In this document: positions 12,010 to 23,325 of the stretch, piece by piece
Layout: every line of letters starts with the position of its first letter
How positions within the stretch are numbered: the first letter of the stretch is position 1
From: Siphonodentalium dalli
Lineage: Eukaryota; Mollusca; Scaphopoda; Gadilida; Siphonodentaliidae
DNA length: 64,000 bases
Reading direction: 5' to 3'
NCBI GenBank assembly: GCA_032622095.1
Contig: CP136064.1
Location: forward strand, 179,646,011 to 179,710,010
The notes under the pieces: generated by a model
Databases searched by the model: none
The model's input: only the letters and a program-made list of their open reading frames with translations
Told to the model about the DNA's origin: nothing
Position numbers and translations under genes: made by a program

Positions 12010-13200
12010 GGGCCATTCTCAGAAAAGTTGCTAGTTTAGTGAGGAAATATGTCCTTTGTGTCAAGCATAATCGACTTGTGTGTTTTTTTGCTGAAACTCA
12101 CTTTTTTGGACACTAATTTAGGTCATATTTCGTGGATGAGAGAATTTCTCTCGTTCCCGTTACCAATTCAGATTGAGAATCTACTCGAAAGTTCACCAAA
12201 ATACCCGAATCGTTTCAAATTCATTTGTCCCAGACGTGATTTGGATAATAAAATACCTTCATACTACAATAACTGCCAGAAATATCGTGATATTTCTAAT
12301 TTTCTGAGAAACATTTTGTCCGTATGTAAAAAAAAAAACAATTGGCCCCGACGCTCGTGTGATAGGCCGATCCTATTATTCTACGGTTCACTTACCAGAC
12401 AAGATACGTTACCGGCGCAAATTGTGGTCAAACATGACCGAATAGAGGTTCAATATGCCCCATTTTTCGTAAAAAAAAATGCGCAACTAATAACAGATTC
12501 GAATAAACAATGGATAAAACCATAGTCGTCTTTGAGCTTTAACAACAGCTCATACACCAGCTTAAACTTGCTTTGTTACGATAACATAAGGCAAGATACG
12601 TTACCTGATCATGTGGATCTGGCGAAATAAATTTGCAGCTTAGCGGAATTTTACTTTTTGTTCGACCTACGAAGACCTTCACGTGATCGTTTTATACAGA
12701 CATAAACTGTGATACTGCCAAGGTGAGTATATCTCAAAAATGCTAATTTAATAACGTCGGCAAGATACGTGATAACAAGATACGTTACCGAAAATATATT
12801 ACTTTGATTTCGCGCCAGTACATGTGGAGCTAGTGTACGGCGTTGGTTTCTCGGCGACGGATCTACGCCCGGCAACAAAACAATTCTGCTATTACCACGT
12901 CCGAATCTGTTCTGTGTCAGCCACATTGAATGTAGGCCTAAAATTCGAAAGTATTAGTGCACGTGCAGGCACGTGCGTGGATATATTTTGGGTGGATTCT
13001 TGTTTTGAGTAGTGATCGAAGTGAATATTTCGTACTTCAGGTTGCGAATGTAGCGTAAGTTTGGACCCCAGAAATCTTGGCATTGCCAGGGAATTTTTGT
13101 GTGCAATTTGCGCTTCCCCAGAAAAAAAACACAGCCGCTCGTAGTTCTGGTAACGTATCTTGCGTTCAACGCAATATATCTGATCGATGTTCGAGATCAA
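12010..13200. mobile_element. Block with repeated CAAGATACGTTACC, possible transposon interior
   Basis: The 14-mer CAAGATACGTTACC occurs at 12400, 12592 and 12776 in plus orientation (with a partial copy at 12762) and inverted at 13149-13162. The left border GGGCCATTCTCAGAAAA at 12010 recurs inverted at 24056-24073, the right border of a second block with the same 14-mer. That pattern suggests related elements with subterminal binding sites. The right border here is not resolved, and the 158-codon ORF at 12049-12525 has no recognisable domain. Confidence 0.45.
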
Positions 13201-13419
13201 TCAAATTTTTTTTTTTTAATAAGTATCGCTCTCGTATACATAATTATAGTTAGGCGTCATTGCGATCATTATATAGCCTTCATGTTGGCCTACATGCACG
13301 TGTATAAAGTAAACATATATTACTTCGCTTACGTGTCCCTATAGATGTACAGCAGGCCAATATATAGGCGATACATAGATGTTTTTTTTATTAATATGTA
13401 ACAAAATGACAAAATTTAC

Positions 13420-14260
13420 ATCTTTGGGTTCGAACCCCGATCGACGGCACAAAACCACGGGGCCACAGAATTAAACATTTGTTCGCGTGGACTTAGCGCC
13501 CTCTGTCGTCAAGAGAGGCAATCGAATGTTCAGACGACATATGTAACATATCTGTTTATTGAGTTTTCTATTGAGAAAATAAAGAAAGCAACTGTGATCA
13601 ACTTCAAGATAGGTAAGCTTATATAGCAATATATTTTAAAAATAGCACCAGAAATGGATCATCTGATTTGTTTCAGAGTTATTTTTCTTGACCAGTCTTG
13701 GACGTCGTCTGAACACTTTGCCGAGGTTACGCCTACCCCTATATATAGGCGCAGTGTTGTGATACTGATATATTGTTAATTTAACGGTTTATGATATCTT
13801 TTCGTCGTCCAAGTTAGTAAAAGTTGTGCTATTGCAATATTAAATATGAAAATAATACAGAGATGATTCGAACGCATGCCGTAAGAATAAAATATTCACA
13901 AATTTAGCGCTCTAACCACTCGGCCACCAATCACGCTCTCAAAATACTGATTATTTTTAATGTCTTAAATTTGTGTCATGTATTATAAAGAAAGAAAACA
14001 AAGTTTCCACAAAATCCAGAGATGGATTCAAACACATGCCACAAGAATACATTCGGGCACCGGTCGTTTTCAGAATACGTTTTATTATAATTTATTTTAT
14101 ATCTTAAATTTGCGACATTAAAAATATAGCCGTTTTAATATTGTAGGCCTAAATAATTTTAAAAAAAAGTTTCTTCTTCGTGGTCCAAGTTGTAAAAGTT
14201 ATGCTATTGAAATATTAAGTATTAAAATAAAGTTAAACGCATGCCACATAACATTTTCAC
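13420..14260 (-). repeat. tRNA-like relics (SINE heads or tRNA pseudogenes)
   Basis: On the minus strand, 13862-13940 has an A-box-like GGCCGAGTGGTTAGAGCGC, as in Ser/Leu-type tRNAs, followed ~40 bp later by a B-box-like CGTTCGAATCATC. A second relic at 13425-13475 has GGGGTTCGAACCC. Weaker fragments with 'acacatgccac' and 'aaacgcatgccac' lie at about 14025 and 14235 inside a repeating ~200-bp context ('gtccaagtt..taaaagtt.tgctatt'). No clover-leaf closes properly, so these are not called as functional tRNAs. Confidence 0.5.
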
Positions 14261-14517
14261 ATGTCTAGTTGTGTCAAACTACTCGTACATTGCCATTGGA
14301 CACGATTACACAAATGAAGTTTTGGGAAACGCAATTGCACACCCTCTCCCCTGCTTGAGTTCTTTTTTTTTGTTGACTGGATGAACTTCGACTAAATAAT
14401 TAATATATTGAAGAAATCCCGTTGCATCACATTACTCTCGACAATTTCAACTAATTGGGGTCCGGGACGGAAAATCTGACATCAATTTGATTCCCCCCCC
14501 CCCCCCCAATTTCACAC

Positions 14518-14825
14518 TAAAATAATCACATTGTAACTAGAAACCAGTGGTGGACTCTGAATAAAGGGTGTCAACCATTTATTCCGAAGGTCCGATATTT
14601 TGAAGGTCCCATATTACGAAGATCCGATACTGATACTCCGAAGGTCCTATATAGGCCTACTCCGAAGGTCCGATACTCCGAAGGTCCAACTTTTGGTAAT
14701 TTGAGGCAAGAAATTCGGTATATATTCTTCATGCAGAGATGTCTGGCCTCTTTTTTCCATATTTTGGCACCCTTTATTCAGAGTCTATCACTGGTTTCTA
14801 GTTACAATGTGGTGATTATTTTATA
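14518..14825. mobile_element. Short inverted-repeat element with internal CCGAAGGTCC array
   Basis: Arms of about 55 bp (AAAATAATCACATTG..., CTAGAAACCAGTG, CTGAATAAAGGGTG) are imperfect reverse complements at the two ends. The centre holds about five degenerate direct copies of ACTCCGAAGGTCCGAT. Length ~308 bp and no ORF: a MITE or small foldback element. Confidence 0.65.
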
Positions 14826-15337
14826 ATATATACAATAAAATAAAAAACTAAATTTCCGGACCCCTAGCTGTGCCTTCATGTAAGAATACATGAAACCACA
14901 CCCCTTCATTCTCCATACGTATTTAAGGGTTGGGATCAGGGCTATATATAGGGGTAGGGTTATGGTATTCTTTCACAAAGTTTAGGGTTAGGGTATTCTT
15001 TCACGAAGGAAATAACAGAAAACCCAACAATTAAACATTTTGGCCAGGATTGGGTGGAATATAAGTGGAATTAAATTGGCCCGAAGTTGAGTTCAATTTC
15101 ACATATTAAACCGGACCACAAACGCACTTATGCTCACAATTATGTCATGTTCCATGAGTAACTTTGAAGATCATCATCACCATAGTTATGGATGTTCCCC
15201 ATTCCTCTTTTCCAGGACCAGCAATGCCTAAATCGAGAGCTGAAGTTCAGCGGGCTTACAGGGAAAGAAAGAAAGAAATCAGAAGGCGCTGAGTTCCTCA
15301 ATAAATAACGTGACCGACAGACAGCACTTAGAGTCAA

Positions 15338-17314
15338 ATGAGCAGCGAACAACTGCAGAGAAAACGGAAGATGAATAGGGAGCATTGTGCGACACACAGA
15401 GAGAAAGCAAAACGTACAAAAGTTTCTTCTGATCGGAAACCTGAATCATTTGCGACTGATGAACGTCTTATTGTTGAATTTGACTTCAATCGGAGGAGAG
15501 CGCGGAAGCCAAAGCGATCGAGAGCGCTTAGAGTAGCAAACAAGCGGATCACACATTTAGAAACCGAAAACAAGAAACAAAGAAGCGTTGCCAAATGGTC
15601 CAAACGTGTTCAGAGGTCGCAGCAAAGCAAAAATAATGCACATACCAGCAGTACATGTAGTACAAACCAATTATGTATGATCCCTGTCACTCACAGGACG
15701 CAGTCAGACACAGATATTCGAGAAGCTGGATTCAGTCCATCTGCAATTCCTTCCTCGCTGAAAAAGAAGATCGATTTCTCTAATGTCGTGACCAGCCAGT
15801 TAAAGGAGCCAGCAAGAAGAAAACGGGGCCGATGTAGCGTCAATGGGCAAATACTGAAAAAGTATAAACTGACACAGATGGTTTCGGAAGGGACAGGGAT
15901 TGATAGGCGTAGGCTCCTCAGGAACAAAGTTACAAAACGAAAAGGAACTGATGCCAAGCAATCTGCCGTCAAGACAGTTATCAACTTTTTCAATAGAGAT
16001 GACGTGAGCAGATGTATGCCAGGCAAGAAGGTAAAGAAGAATGAAAAACTGCAAACGAGAATTCTCACGGACTACCTCAGGAACCTATATGATAAATTCA
16101 TAAGTGAAAACAAATTGGTCAAGGTTCCATTTTCGTCATTCGCGAAATTGAGGCCAAAGAACATAAAGCTCACATCCTTCCTTTCCAGGAACACATGTCT
16201 ATGTGTTGTGCACCAAAACATGTCCCTGAAGATTAAATGCATCAAAAAGCTAGGAATCGACATTCCATCAAGCCCAGAAACAATCGCCCAGAAGATTAGC
16301 GAGGCTTCGATGGACACAATTGTGCAGAAAATAAACACAAACGAGGTGAAATATGAATCATGGAAGGAGATAGAAATTGATGGGAAGAGTAAAATGAGAA
16401 TCGTTGAAACGGAAGTTGAAACTGAAATCTTCAAGAAAGAAATCAAAGATGAGTTCAGTAAATTCTTGGGGCAAGTAGATAGAATTTCGATGCAATATAA
16501 AGCCCTGTCTGTGTTGAAGGAGAATCTTCGCCCCGGGCATGTTGTTGTCCAAATGGACTTCTCAGAAAATTTTGTGTGCCAACTTCCAGATGAAATCCAA
16601 AGTGCTTATTGGAATACAACGAGCGTTACGCTCCATCCCATTGTTGCATGGTACCAGGGTGATAACGGAACAGAAGTGAAAACATTCGTTAGTGTGTCGG
16701 ATGTCACCGATCACAATGCGCGAGTCGTGGTAGCCATTCTCGTCATCTTAATTCCACGACTGAAGGAGTCATTGCCTGGATTGGAACATATTCACTACTG
16801 GACAGACTCGCCATCTTCCCAGTACAGAAATAGCTTCATTTTTGCGGCACTCAATGGGCATGAAGAAAGATATGGAGTGAAAGCTCAATGGAATTATTTT
16901 GAGAAAGGCCACGGGAAGGGGCCCTGTGATGGTGTTGGTGGCACAGCCAAAAGACAGGCATCGGACGCAATGAAGCAGGGGAATGTGGTAATACAAGACG
17001 CCCATGATTTATTCGCTTGGGCAAAATCAGCTTCAGATGGTAGCAAAATAGAATATTGTTTCCACTCAAAAGACAATATCGACAGTGCAACCGCCTGGTT
17101 AGACAGTCTAAACCCCATTCGAATCCCTGGAACAATGCAGCTACATTCCGCGTTGCCACATGAAGGCTACTTGTTCATCAGAGAAGTTTCATGTTACTGT
17201 TCCAGCTGCATACATGGGACACCTTGCTCTCAGGCTGGATACAGAAATAGTCTGGTCGATAAAAGGTTTGACCTAGAAAAAATTTGGACTAAGTTGGTTT
17301 TTATTCCATTTTGA
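15338..17314 (+). CDS. Central ORF of DDE-type protein, uncharacterised invertebrate family
   Basis: 658 codons. Residues 1-100 are Lys/Arg-rich and probably helical or DNA-binding. The middle contains CLCVVHQN (a Cys/His-bearing block). The later part carries an RNase-H-like candidate core: D407 in VVQMDFSEN, D490 in HYWTDSPSSQY and E522 in NYFEKGHGKGPCDGVGG. The spacings (83, then 32 residues) fit a DDE transposase layout. A C.C..C.HG.PC cluster follows. I recognise the GHGKG.DGVGG segment as belonging to a widespread invertebrate family without a firm name. The catalytic assignment is inference. The last ~22 codons (from 17248) are not native: they are encoded by the terminal repeat of the inserted element. 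Could be transposase or a domesticated derivative. Confidence 0.7.
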   Translation: MSSEQLQRKRKMNREHCATHREKAKRTKVSSDRKPESFATDERLIVEFDFNRRRARKPKRSRALRVANKRITHLETENKKQRSVAKWSKRVQRSQQSKNNAHTSSTCSTNQLCMIPVTHRTQSDTDIREAGFSPSAIPSSLKKKIDFSNVVTSQLKEPARRKRGRCSVNGQILKKYKLTQMVSEGTGIDRRRLLRNKVTKRKGTDAKQSAVKTVINFFNRDDVSRCMPGKKVKKNEKLQTRILTDYLRNLYDKFISENKLVKVPFSSFAKLRPKNIKLTSFLSRNTCLCVVHQNMSLKIKCIKKLGIDIPSSPETIAQKISEASMDTIVQKINTNEVKYESWKEIEIDGKSKMRIVETEVETEIFKKEIKDEFSKFLGQVDRISMQYKALSVLKENLRPGHVVVQMDFSENFVCQLPDEIQSAYWNTTSVTLHPIVAWYQGDNGTEVKTFVSVSDVTDHNARVVVAILVILIPRLKESLPGLEHIHYWTDSPSSQYRNSFIFAALNGHEERYGVKAQWNYFEKGHGKGPCDGVGGTAKRQASDAMKQGNVVIQDAHDLFAWAKSASDGSKIEYCFHSKDNIDSATAWLDSLNPIRIPGTMQLHSALPHEGYLFIREVSCYCSSCIHGTPCSQAGYRNSLVDKRFDLEKIWTKLVFIPF

Positions 17315-19448
17315 AGAGGAATATTTCCTCTACAACATATCCAAAATCCGCTAAAATCGGCTTTGAGCAAACTTTTTTACAGAGATTTAAAAAAATGCTT
17401 ATTTTTCGACCTTGCGAAGTACGTTTTTCTACAAAATCCCTCATCGGCGACACCAGAACGCATTAATCCTCCATCCGATATATACCAGTTTGTGTAAAAG
17501 AGGATAGGGGGCGAATAGAGTGACAAGGACAGAAAACAATGCAATCGCGGCGATGAAATGGCTGTCAAAATGGCCGCAACTACAATCCATGCTACGATGA
17601 AAGCAACATATTGGATAACCCCCTATACGCGAAAATACACATTTGTAATTTACAAGAATGTTGTTATATATCTTTAAAGGTACACATATAATTAAAACAG
17701 ATCTATCTGAATGATTTATCGATCACTGCTACGCACGTTAACCCAATGATTTACGTTCGGGTTTTCTTATTAGAATACATCCAACAGTCGGACCAAAAAC
17801 AGTTATTTTGGGCATGCAACACACGAAGTAATATTTCGTCACACAGTGCGTGGTAGTTTCCTTTTGGAATGATGATTAATTATTGAAAGTAAATCAGAAA
17901 CTGAAGTTCCCACCCTATCTGTGTAAATACTAGTTATATTTCCAGAATTTTCAACACTCTCCGTGACAATAAACCATACACGTATGTCGTAATGCTGAGT
18001 ATACTGTCAAGAAACACTTATCTCTTCAACAGAATAGTACCCTATCTTACTAGATCGAAGAGACTGTACATTGTACATTTTATTTAGTTCTAATTTTCAT
18101 GGTGCTCCCAAACCGGTTTCTTAGTAGACAATTATGTTCAAATTACTTCAATCGGCACTTTACAACATGAATATGTACCACGCAATACACACTATTAGTT
18201 GTCAGCATCTTGTTGTTTGAAATTATGTTACCATTGCCACCCACATACTTGCGCTAAATATCAGGTCATCAGCGTTTACAGTTATTAGTTCTGCGTGTAC
18301 CATTCACTCAGTGTTGCTATTTATGGTTTTGTATGCAGCAGATATGTGTAATATTAGGGAGAATGGGTAAACGCGGCGATGCGGTTGCAGAAAAGGTCGT
18401 ACGTTTCACGTATATGTGGCCTTAGTGCATTTAAGTGCACATAATTTCCAGGTATAAAGACAGTCTCTGCCATAGAGTATGTAGGCAAATTGGGTTATGT
18501 TGAGAATTTATTGAAGATAGTCTATTGTAATCCTTTGTATTTTGATAAATTGCGTTCATTGTATAGCACCATGTATTTGTGTGATAAAAATGAAATATTC
18601 GTGTTTAATCACTTGACCGGAGGCAACTATGACTACTATTTTAAGACACGGACAATAGGATCTACACATTTTACCTAGTACGGTACCATATGAATAGCTC
18701 TCATACTGTTCTATAGTAGTGAATTTTGACAGACTGTGTGTTGTAGATTCAAAAATAAATGATTATCGGTCACATTCGTGAGACTGTTTTCATTACATAT
18801 ATTTCTGCTTCTAGAAAAGGTCACACAATGAGTACACCCCCATTAGATCACATTTAACTGTTGTAATACACATATATTACACGATTCAAGATAAACAGTA
18901 CAGATAAAACTGCGGTATTCTTATATTCTTGGCGCCCAAAAAGTCCACATTCAATCGTTGTATGAGACCTGGCTTTCGGTTGCTCTCTCGCGAGATACAT
19001 TAGAGTGAATTCTTACATACTATTATTAATAGCTCCCCCTATACTCTGAAATCATTCTTCCTCGTATAATTCGACGGCCTGTTCGTTCTTGTATAACCAG
19101 CTATTCAATTTTCCGCAAATTGTAAATTTCATTCGATTTTGTCCATTTTGGCGGCCATCTTGGACAGACATTCTACCGATATGGTTTACGACTAAGGATT
19201 GTTTGTGTGGATTTTATTTTATTACTAATTTGGTATTTGTTGGCTCACCTAACACCGAAATTCAGGATTTTTCTATACCAACTGCCATCATGGACGCCAT
19301 CTTGTATTACAGAAAATGCTCAAAGCGGATTTTAGCGGATTTTGGATATGTTATAGAGGATATATTCCTCTTCAAAATGGAATAGAAACCAACTTAGTCC
19401 AAATTTTTTATAGGTTGACCCTAAAATTTTAGTTTATCGACCAGACTA
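17248..19448. mobile_element. 2.2-kb inverted-repeat element inserted in the DDE-type gene
   Basis: Ends are TAGTCTGGTCGATAAA and its exact reverse complement. Imperfect inverted repeats extend about 115-125 bp (17248-17365 and 19322-19448), sharing AAATTTGGACTAAGTTGG, TTCCATTTTGAAGAGG and CCGCTAAAAT. AAA flanks both ends (17245-17247 and 19449-19451), which fits a 3-bp target duplication. Collapsing one AAA copy brings the upstream frame into the frame of the downstream C-terminal ORF, whereas a 2-bp TA duplication does not. The interior has two YY1-like GGCCATCTTG motifs (about 19150, 19295) and no transposase. Superfamily not assigned. Confidence 0.75.
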
Positions 19449-19451
19449 AAA

Positions 19452-19770
19452 CGGAAGATAGGAAAGTGCTTATGTTACCGATGTTTCGGATATATCGATT
19501 GCAATGAATGTGGGCAAGTTCGTGGCCGCAACATATTTGGATGAATGGTATGTTGGCAAGGTCCTGGAAGTTTATCAGGAAGAGGAGGAAGTTCGTTTGA
19601 GACATGGCAAAAAATACAAATGGCCGGCAAATCCAGATGAGATTTGGGTTTCTAATGTTAATGTAATTCAAGAACTGCCCGAGCCAAAACCAGAAGGACG
19701 ATCGAAGAGGTACTATGTTCTGCAACCTGCGGCGGAAGATGAAAGTAATGCTCTCATACATGAGAAATAG
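19452..19770 (+). CDS. Displaced C-terminal domain of the DDE-type protein (Tudor/SH3-like)
   Basis: The frame is open from just after a TAG at 19459-19461 to the stop at 19768. It reads ESAYVTDVSDIS, then VGKFVAATYLDEWYVGKV, RLRHGKKYKWPANPDEIWV and QELPEPKPEGRSKRYYVL. 'VG.FVA..Y...WY.GKV' followed by a conserved W.....D..WV block is typical of small beta-barrel (Tudor- or SH3-like) modules, and comparable modules close other members of this family. An independent 88-residue protein could start at ATG 19504, but the simplest reading is that this was the end of the ORF begun at 15 kb, separated by the 17248-19448 insertion. Confidence 0.65.
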
Positions 19771-20699
19771 ATTCGTCGTCGGTTGTAGAGCACAGTACCT
19801 ACTCGATCATCAGTTTGTCGATTGAGCCAGACAGTTTGTTCTAGCTATAAAGTTGTCGTGTTTTTGTATTGTACTTTGATTAGCATTAGATCGCGAGGAG
19901 CTGAGTGAAAGAGTTGTTATAGAGATGATCTAAGCAGAGCACTTCTGTTAAGTTATCCACAATACACACTTTATTAAAGTTTCAAATCTGTTGAAAATCA
20001 TCTCCCAACTTTGTGTTACTGTAGTTGTGCTTATTTAGGTTTCAAGGAAGTAAATAAGTAGAATTATTCCCCTTACGTTTTGGCCAGGGAAACTCGAATC
20101 GCTGGTCCGTGGATTTAATAGTTCAAAACTTTCCAAATAATTCTACATATTTATTTGATATAATGCTTCTGCCACTGGAAAATGCGTAACAGTTCAACGG
20201 TGCTGCAGACTAAAAAGTCGAATTGTTATATATTGTGGTGGTTTTTCGCACCTGTACATTTGCTATGGAAATGTTAGTTGTCTTAATAACGCGGAATGTT
20301 TTTCCCATTCAGATTTTCACTTTATAAATATTGGTCGACACTCTCCTTTTCGATTATCTGACAACCGTCCTATGGCCGGTAGAGCACTTGGCGTTAAAAC
20401 CGCGGCCTATGGAAATTATTTACATCCTTATAAGTATTCCTAACCTGTTGACAATGGGCTTCAGCCCAGTTAGACATTCATGCACCATGTACCAAACGTC
20501 CGTGTTGTTACCTACATGCATTTGGCATACGTGAACTGCTTAGATCATCTCCATTTAGTCATTTTATAGAATGAGAGTTAGCGAAAGAGTGAGCAAGTGA
20601 GGGAGGGCGAAAGCAATTAGACGAAGCGAGAGATTACAGGACCACAAATTAATTTACATTTTACATTGTTACTTCGTTTGACGATTATTAAAACCTCAT
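19771..20699. other. Non-coding 3' flank
   Basis: Possible 3' region of the disrupted gene; no clear AATAAA signal right after the stop. A tRNA-like phrase near 20370 (GGCCGGTAGAGCACTTGGC) lacks a matching B box. A purine-rich patch lies at 20571-20640. No gene seen. Confidence 0.4.
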
Positions 20700-22495
20700 G
20701 GCCCGATTCGTCATCTCAGGTTTAAACCTGGTCTACGTAAACCTCTAGGTTTAAACCGCCGTGAGTCAGCAAAATCCGTGGTTTAAACCCGCGACCGCAG
20801 GTCTAAGTGACGCATTCGTCATCTCTGGTTTAAACCTGGTCTAGCCAGACTGGTGGTTTAGCAGTAATGTATCTGTATCGTCGAGATAAATAATCGTACT
20901 TTCCTAATGCGGCCCGCCTCATTTTATTGATTGCGAAAATCAATAATTACGACAGCGACCATATTTTGATTGGAAATTTATAAGCGAGAAGCACTCACAC
21001 CTATAAAGCATGTGGGGATAAGTTTTTGTCAATTTCGATATATTGTTTGCGTTTTATAAGCTTAAACCGGCAACTAAACCATCTAAATCGGCGGTCCAGC
21101 TAAACCAGCTTTACCGAGGCTAAACTTGAGATGACGGATCCGTCTTTTCTTCATCGCGGTTTAGAATTGTCAACAATCAATCAAAGGGTGGAGCTGTAAA
21201 TTATCTCGATTGGGGGCGTGTCTAAGTGGCGGCTGCCGACTGGTGTTATCATGTCACAGTTGATTCATTCGCACACTAGCTTTGCTCAGATACGGACATG
21301 TTCCTTTAATATGATTTTTACAACTACCTTGTGTGTTCTTTTTTTTTTGGCTTGTGGCAATCACAAATACTGGTGTTTTTACGAATTCATTTGAATGGTT
21401 CGACGTTTTAATTTTGCACCAAAACCATGCTACTCCATGACCAGATATGCTATACACATAGTTTCCAATCCTAAACTTATATTGCTATACGAGTCAAATT
21501 TGATAACATATTTTGATGTAGATCGTGTCACAAAGCTCTACTCTGGCTCCGCCCATAAATTCCTATAATATTCCACCAGTTCAAAACCTGGGAACTTTTT
21601 GATTTTCTGCACGACGGAAAATTTATTACATTGAAAAAAAAGCAACGCATGCAATATGGTTGCCCACTTCAAACAGTTCAGATGCCGCTTCTGGTGTGCA
21701 CACATAAGCAAATTGCTTTTACTTGACTGACCTCTTGGTCCAGTATTGACTCGATTATGGAGACTTTATTCAGCGTGAGAGGGGCCTGCGGCCCCTTCGT
21801 GCGAAAGGAGCATGCATCAAATTTACGCACTTTTGATCATTTGAACATTTTAATTTAAAACAGTATTTAATTAAATTTAAAACAAACAGTTATTACTATA
21901 TATTTTTAATATTGTTTCTTGTTAGATACAACTCCTTACTCAATTTAACAACACAATTTTTTTTCATTTTAAACAAATTAAATTGTCTTATTTTCAAATC
22001 AGTTGTATATATACCAGTTGCGAACAGACAAACGGACATACAGCACCTATACACTTTAATATATACAGATATAAATGCAAATACACCAAAGTTTGTCTTT
22101 GCGGGTAAAGCATCGTGTAGAAATTCTATCACAAACAAAGTGATAAACAGTGCGTGAAACTCGTGCTGATAGACATGCCCTTTGTCAGATGATTTAAACC
22201 CACAAAGAGATCGGATTAATGGTCCAGGAGCGATACTCATTTCTCAATGAATAAATCCATTGAGCGTGCAAGTGATCATTTATGACATGTCAAAAACCAT
22301 TATATCGGCTTGTCTTTTTGTCCGATTGGTAAGAGGGTAGTTTGACTGCTTGCTCATATCACCGACTCGAGTTGTCAATTAGCTGGAAACTGAACGACAA
22401 AAATGCCCCCTTAGACCCGGTTTGGCTGGCCCGCCAATGTAGGTTTAAACCAGGTTTAAACTCGGAGGTTTAAACCTGAGATGACGAATCCGGCC
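20700..22495. mobile_element. GTTTAAAC-rich inverted-repeat element (outer)
   Basis: The left end GGCCCGATTCGTCATCTCAG and the right end, whose reverse complement is GGCCGGATTCGTCATCTCAG, bracket 1.8 kb. Both ends continue with repeated GGTTTAAACC palindromes, three per side. A second, similar left end lies at 20812 and a matching right end at 21140, so one element is nested in another. The interior ORFs (21254-22240) lack recognisable domains. Confidence 0.6.
20812..21140. mobile_element. Nested GTTTAAAC-family element (inner)
   Basis: The left end GCATTCGTCATCTCTGG and right end (reverse complement GATCCGTCATCTCAAG) are diverged relatives of the outer element's ends. Internal phrases at 21060-21115 (TTAAACCGGC, TAAACCAGC) are the decayed counterpart of the GTTTAAAC repeats. 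About 330 bp, non-coding. Confidence 0.5.
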
Positions 22496-23148
22496 GATGT
22501 GTTTAAGTTTAAGAATAGTTCTCCTCAGCCTCCAATCAGTTGCTGGACATGTCATATCCTTGTGCATATGCAATATGCATGTATCAGCAACCAGTAGATT
22601 ATTATATATACTTTAAATCGTAACTTAGATGCCGAAATATAAAAAAACTAACTATCGCTGTGGATGTGCATGGAGTATATCTCTACCGGGCGAATTATGT
22701 TGTAGATTTGACGATCAAGTATATGCCCATAGCGCGATTTTCGTTTTTCATCCCAGTTTTGTAGAGAGACAATATGCAGTTACATAATATATATCTTGTT
22801 CGAAATTTTTTTAATATTCAACATTGAAATGGCGCCTTCTGGTGCATTTTGGCGTAACCAATGTTACATTACACATACTGGGAGAAAAGAATGAAACGTG
22901 CATCAATACAGACGGATAACATGATATATTCAACGACGTTTCTTCGATAAGAACTATAAATTAAGCAGCATGGCATCGTAGAAGTTCCACATTCCGTGTT
23001 TTATGACTATCCACAATCGCACCATTCCCATGTGTGTAACAACAAAAAACTTCACTGGTGCGAATATTGGTACGGCCAAAACCGTCCGGCCGTACCCGCT
23101 CCTACGCCACTGTAATATTTAATATTCTTTCTGTTTGTGGTGACTATT

Positions 23149-23325
23149 TTAAAGGTACTCGATCAGACGGTCCCCATTACTAGTATGGCATATCATCAAG
23201 ATACAACAACAACATTTCTCTAAGCTTTGATGGGTGGGTTCCTCGACTCGTATCAAAAACATTTTACCCCACAAAGCCAAAGAAATATTAATTTAGGAGC
23301 GTTAATTCGGATAATGCGTCTTTAA
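23149..23325. mobile_element. TTAA-flanked MITE, copy 2 (internally deleted)
   Basis: Left TTAAAGGTACTCGATCAGACGG, shared interior 'cctcgactcgtatcaaa' and 'aaagccaaagaaat', right 'ataatgcgtctttaa'. Only ~177 bp remain of the ~460-bp family length. Confidence 0.7.

Larger units (their letters stand above)
15224..19770 (+). pseudogene. DDE-type invertebrate gene disrupted at both ends (whole locus)
   Basis: The whole locus spans a degraded 5' end, a 658-codon central ORF, a 2.2-kb insertion and a displaced C-terminal piece. After a splice-acceptor-like 'cctcttttccag' (AG at 15214-15215), ATG at 15224 begins MPKSRAEVQRAYRERKKE, which resembles the usual basic start of this family. The frame then hits TGA at about 15290, and the neighbouring frame hits TAA and TGA before the central ORF opens at 15338. 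At the 3' side the ORF runs into the mobile element at 17248, and the rest resumes at about 19452. Intact protein is unlikely unless the central ORF is used alone. Confidence 0.65.

Noticed and set aside
12049-12525. 158-codon plus-strand ORF
   Set aside because: No recognisable domain; lies inside the repeat block that carries CAAGATACGTTACC, and low-complexity Phe/Leu/Lys composition suggests chance.
14940-15005. Telomere-like TTAGGG repeats
   Set aside because: Only about two adjacent units, within a short local duplication ('ggtattctttcac'); not a telomeric tract.
20360-20410. Possible tRNA gene (GGCCGGTAGAGCACTTGGC)
   Set aside because: A-box-like only; no B box at the right distance and no clover-leaf.
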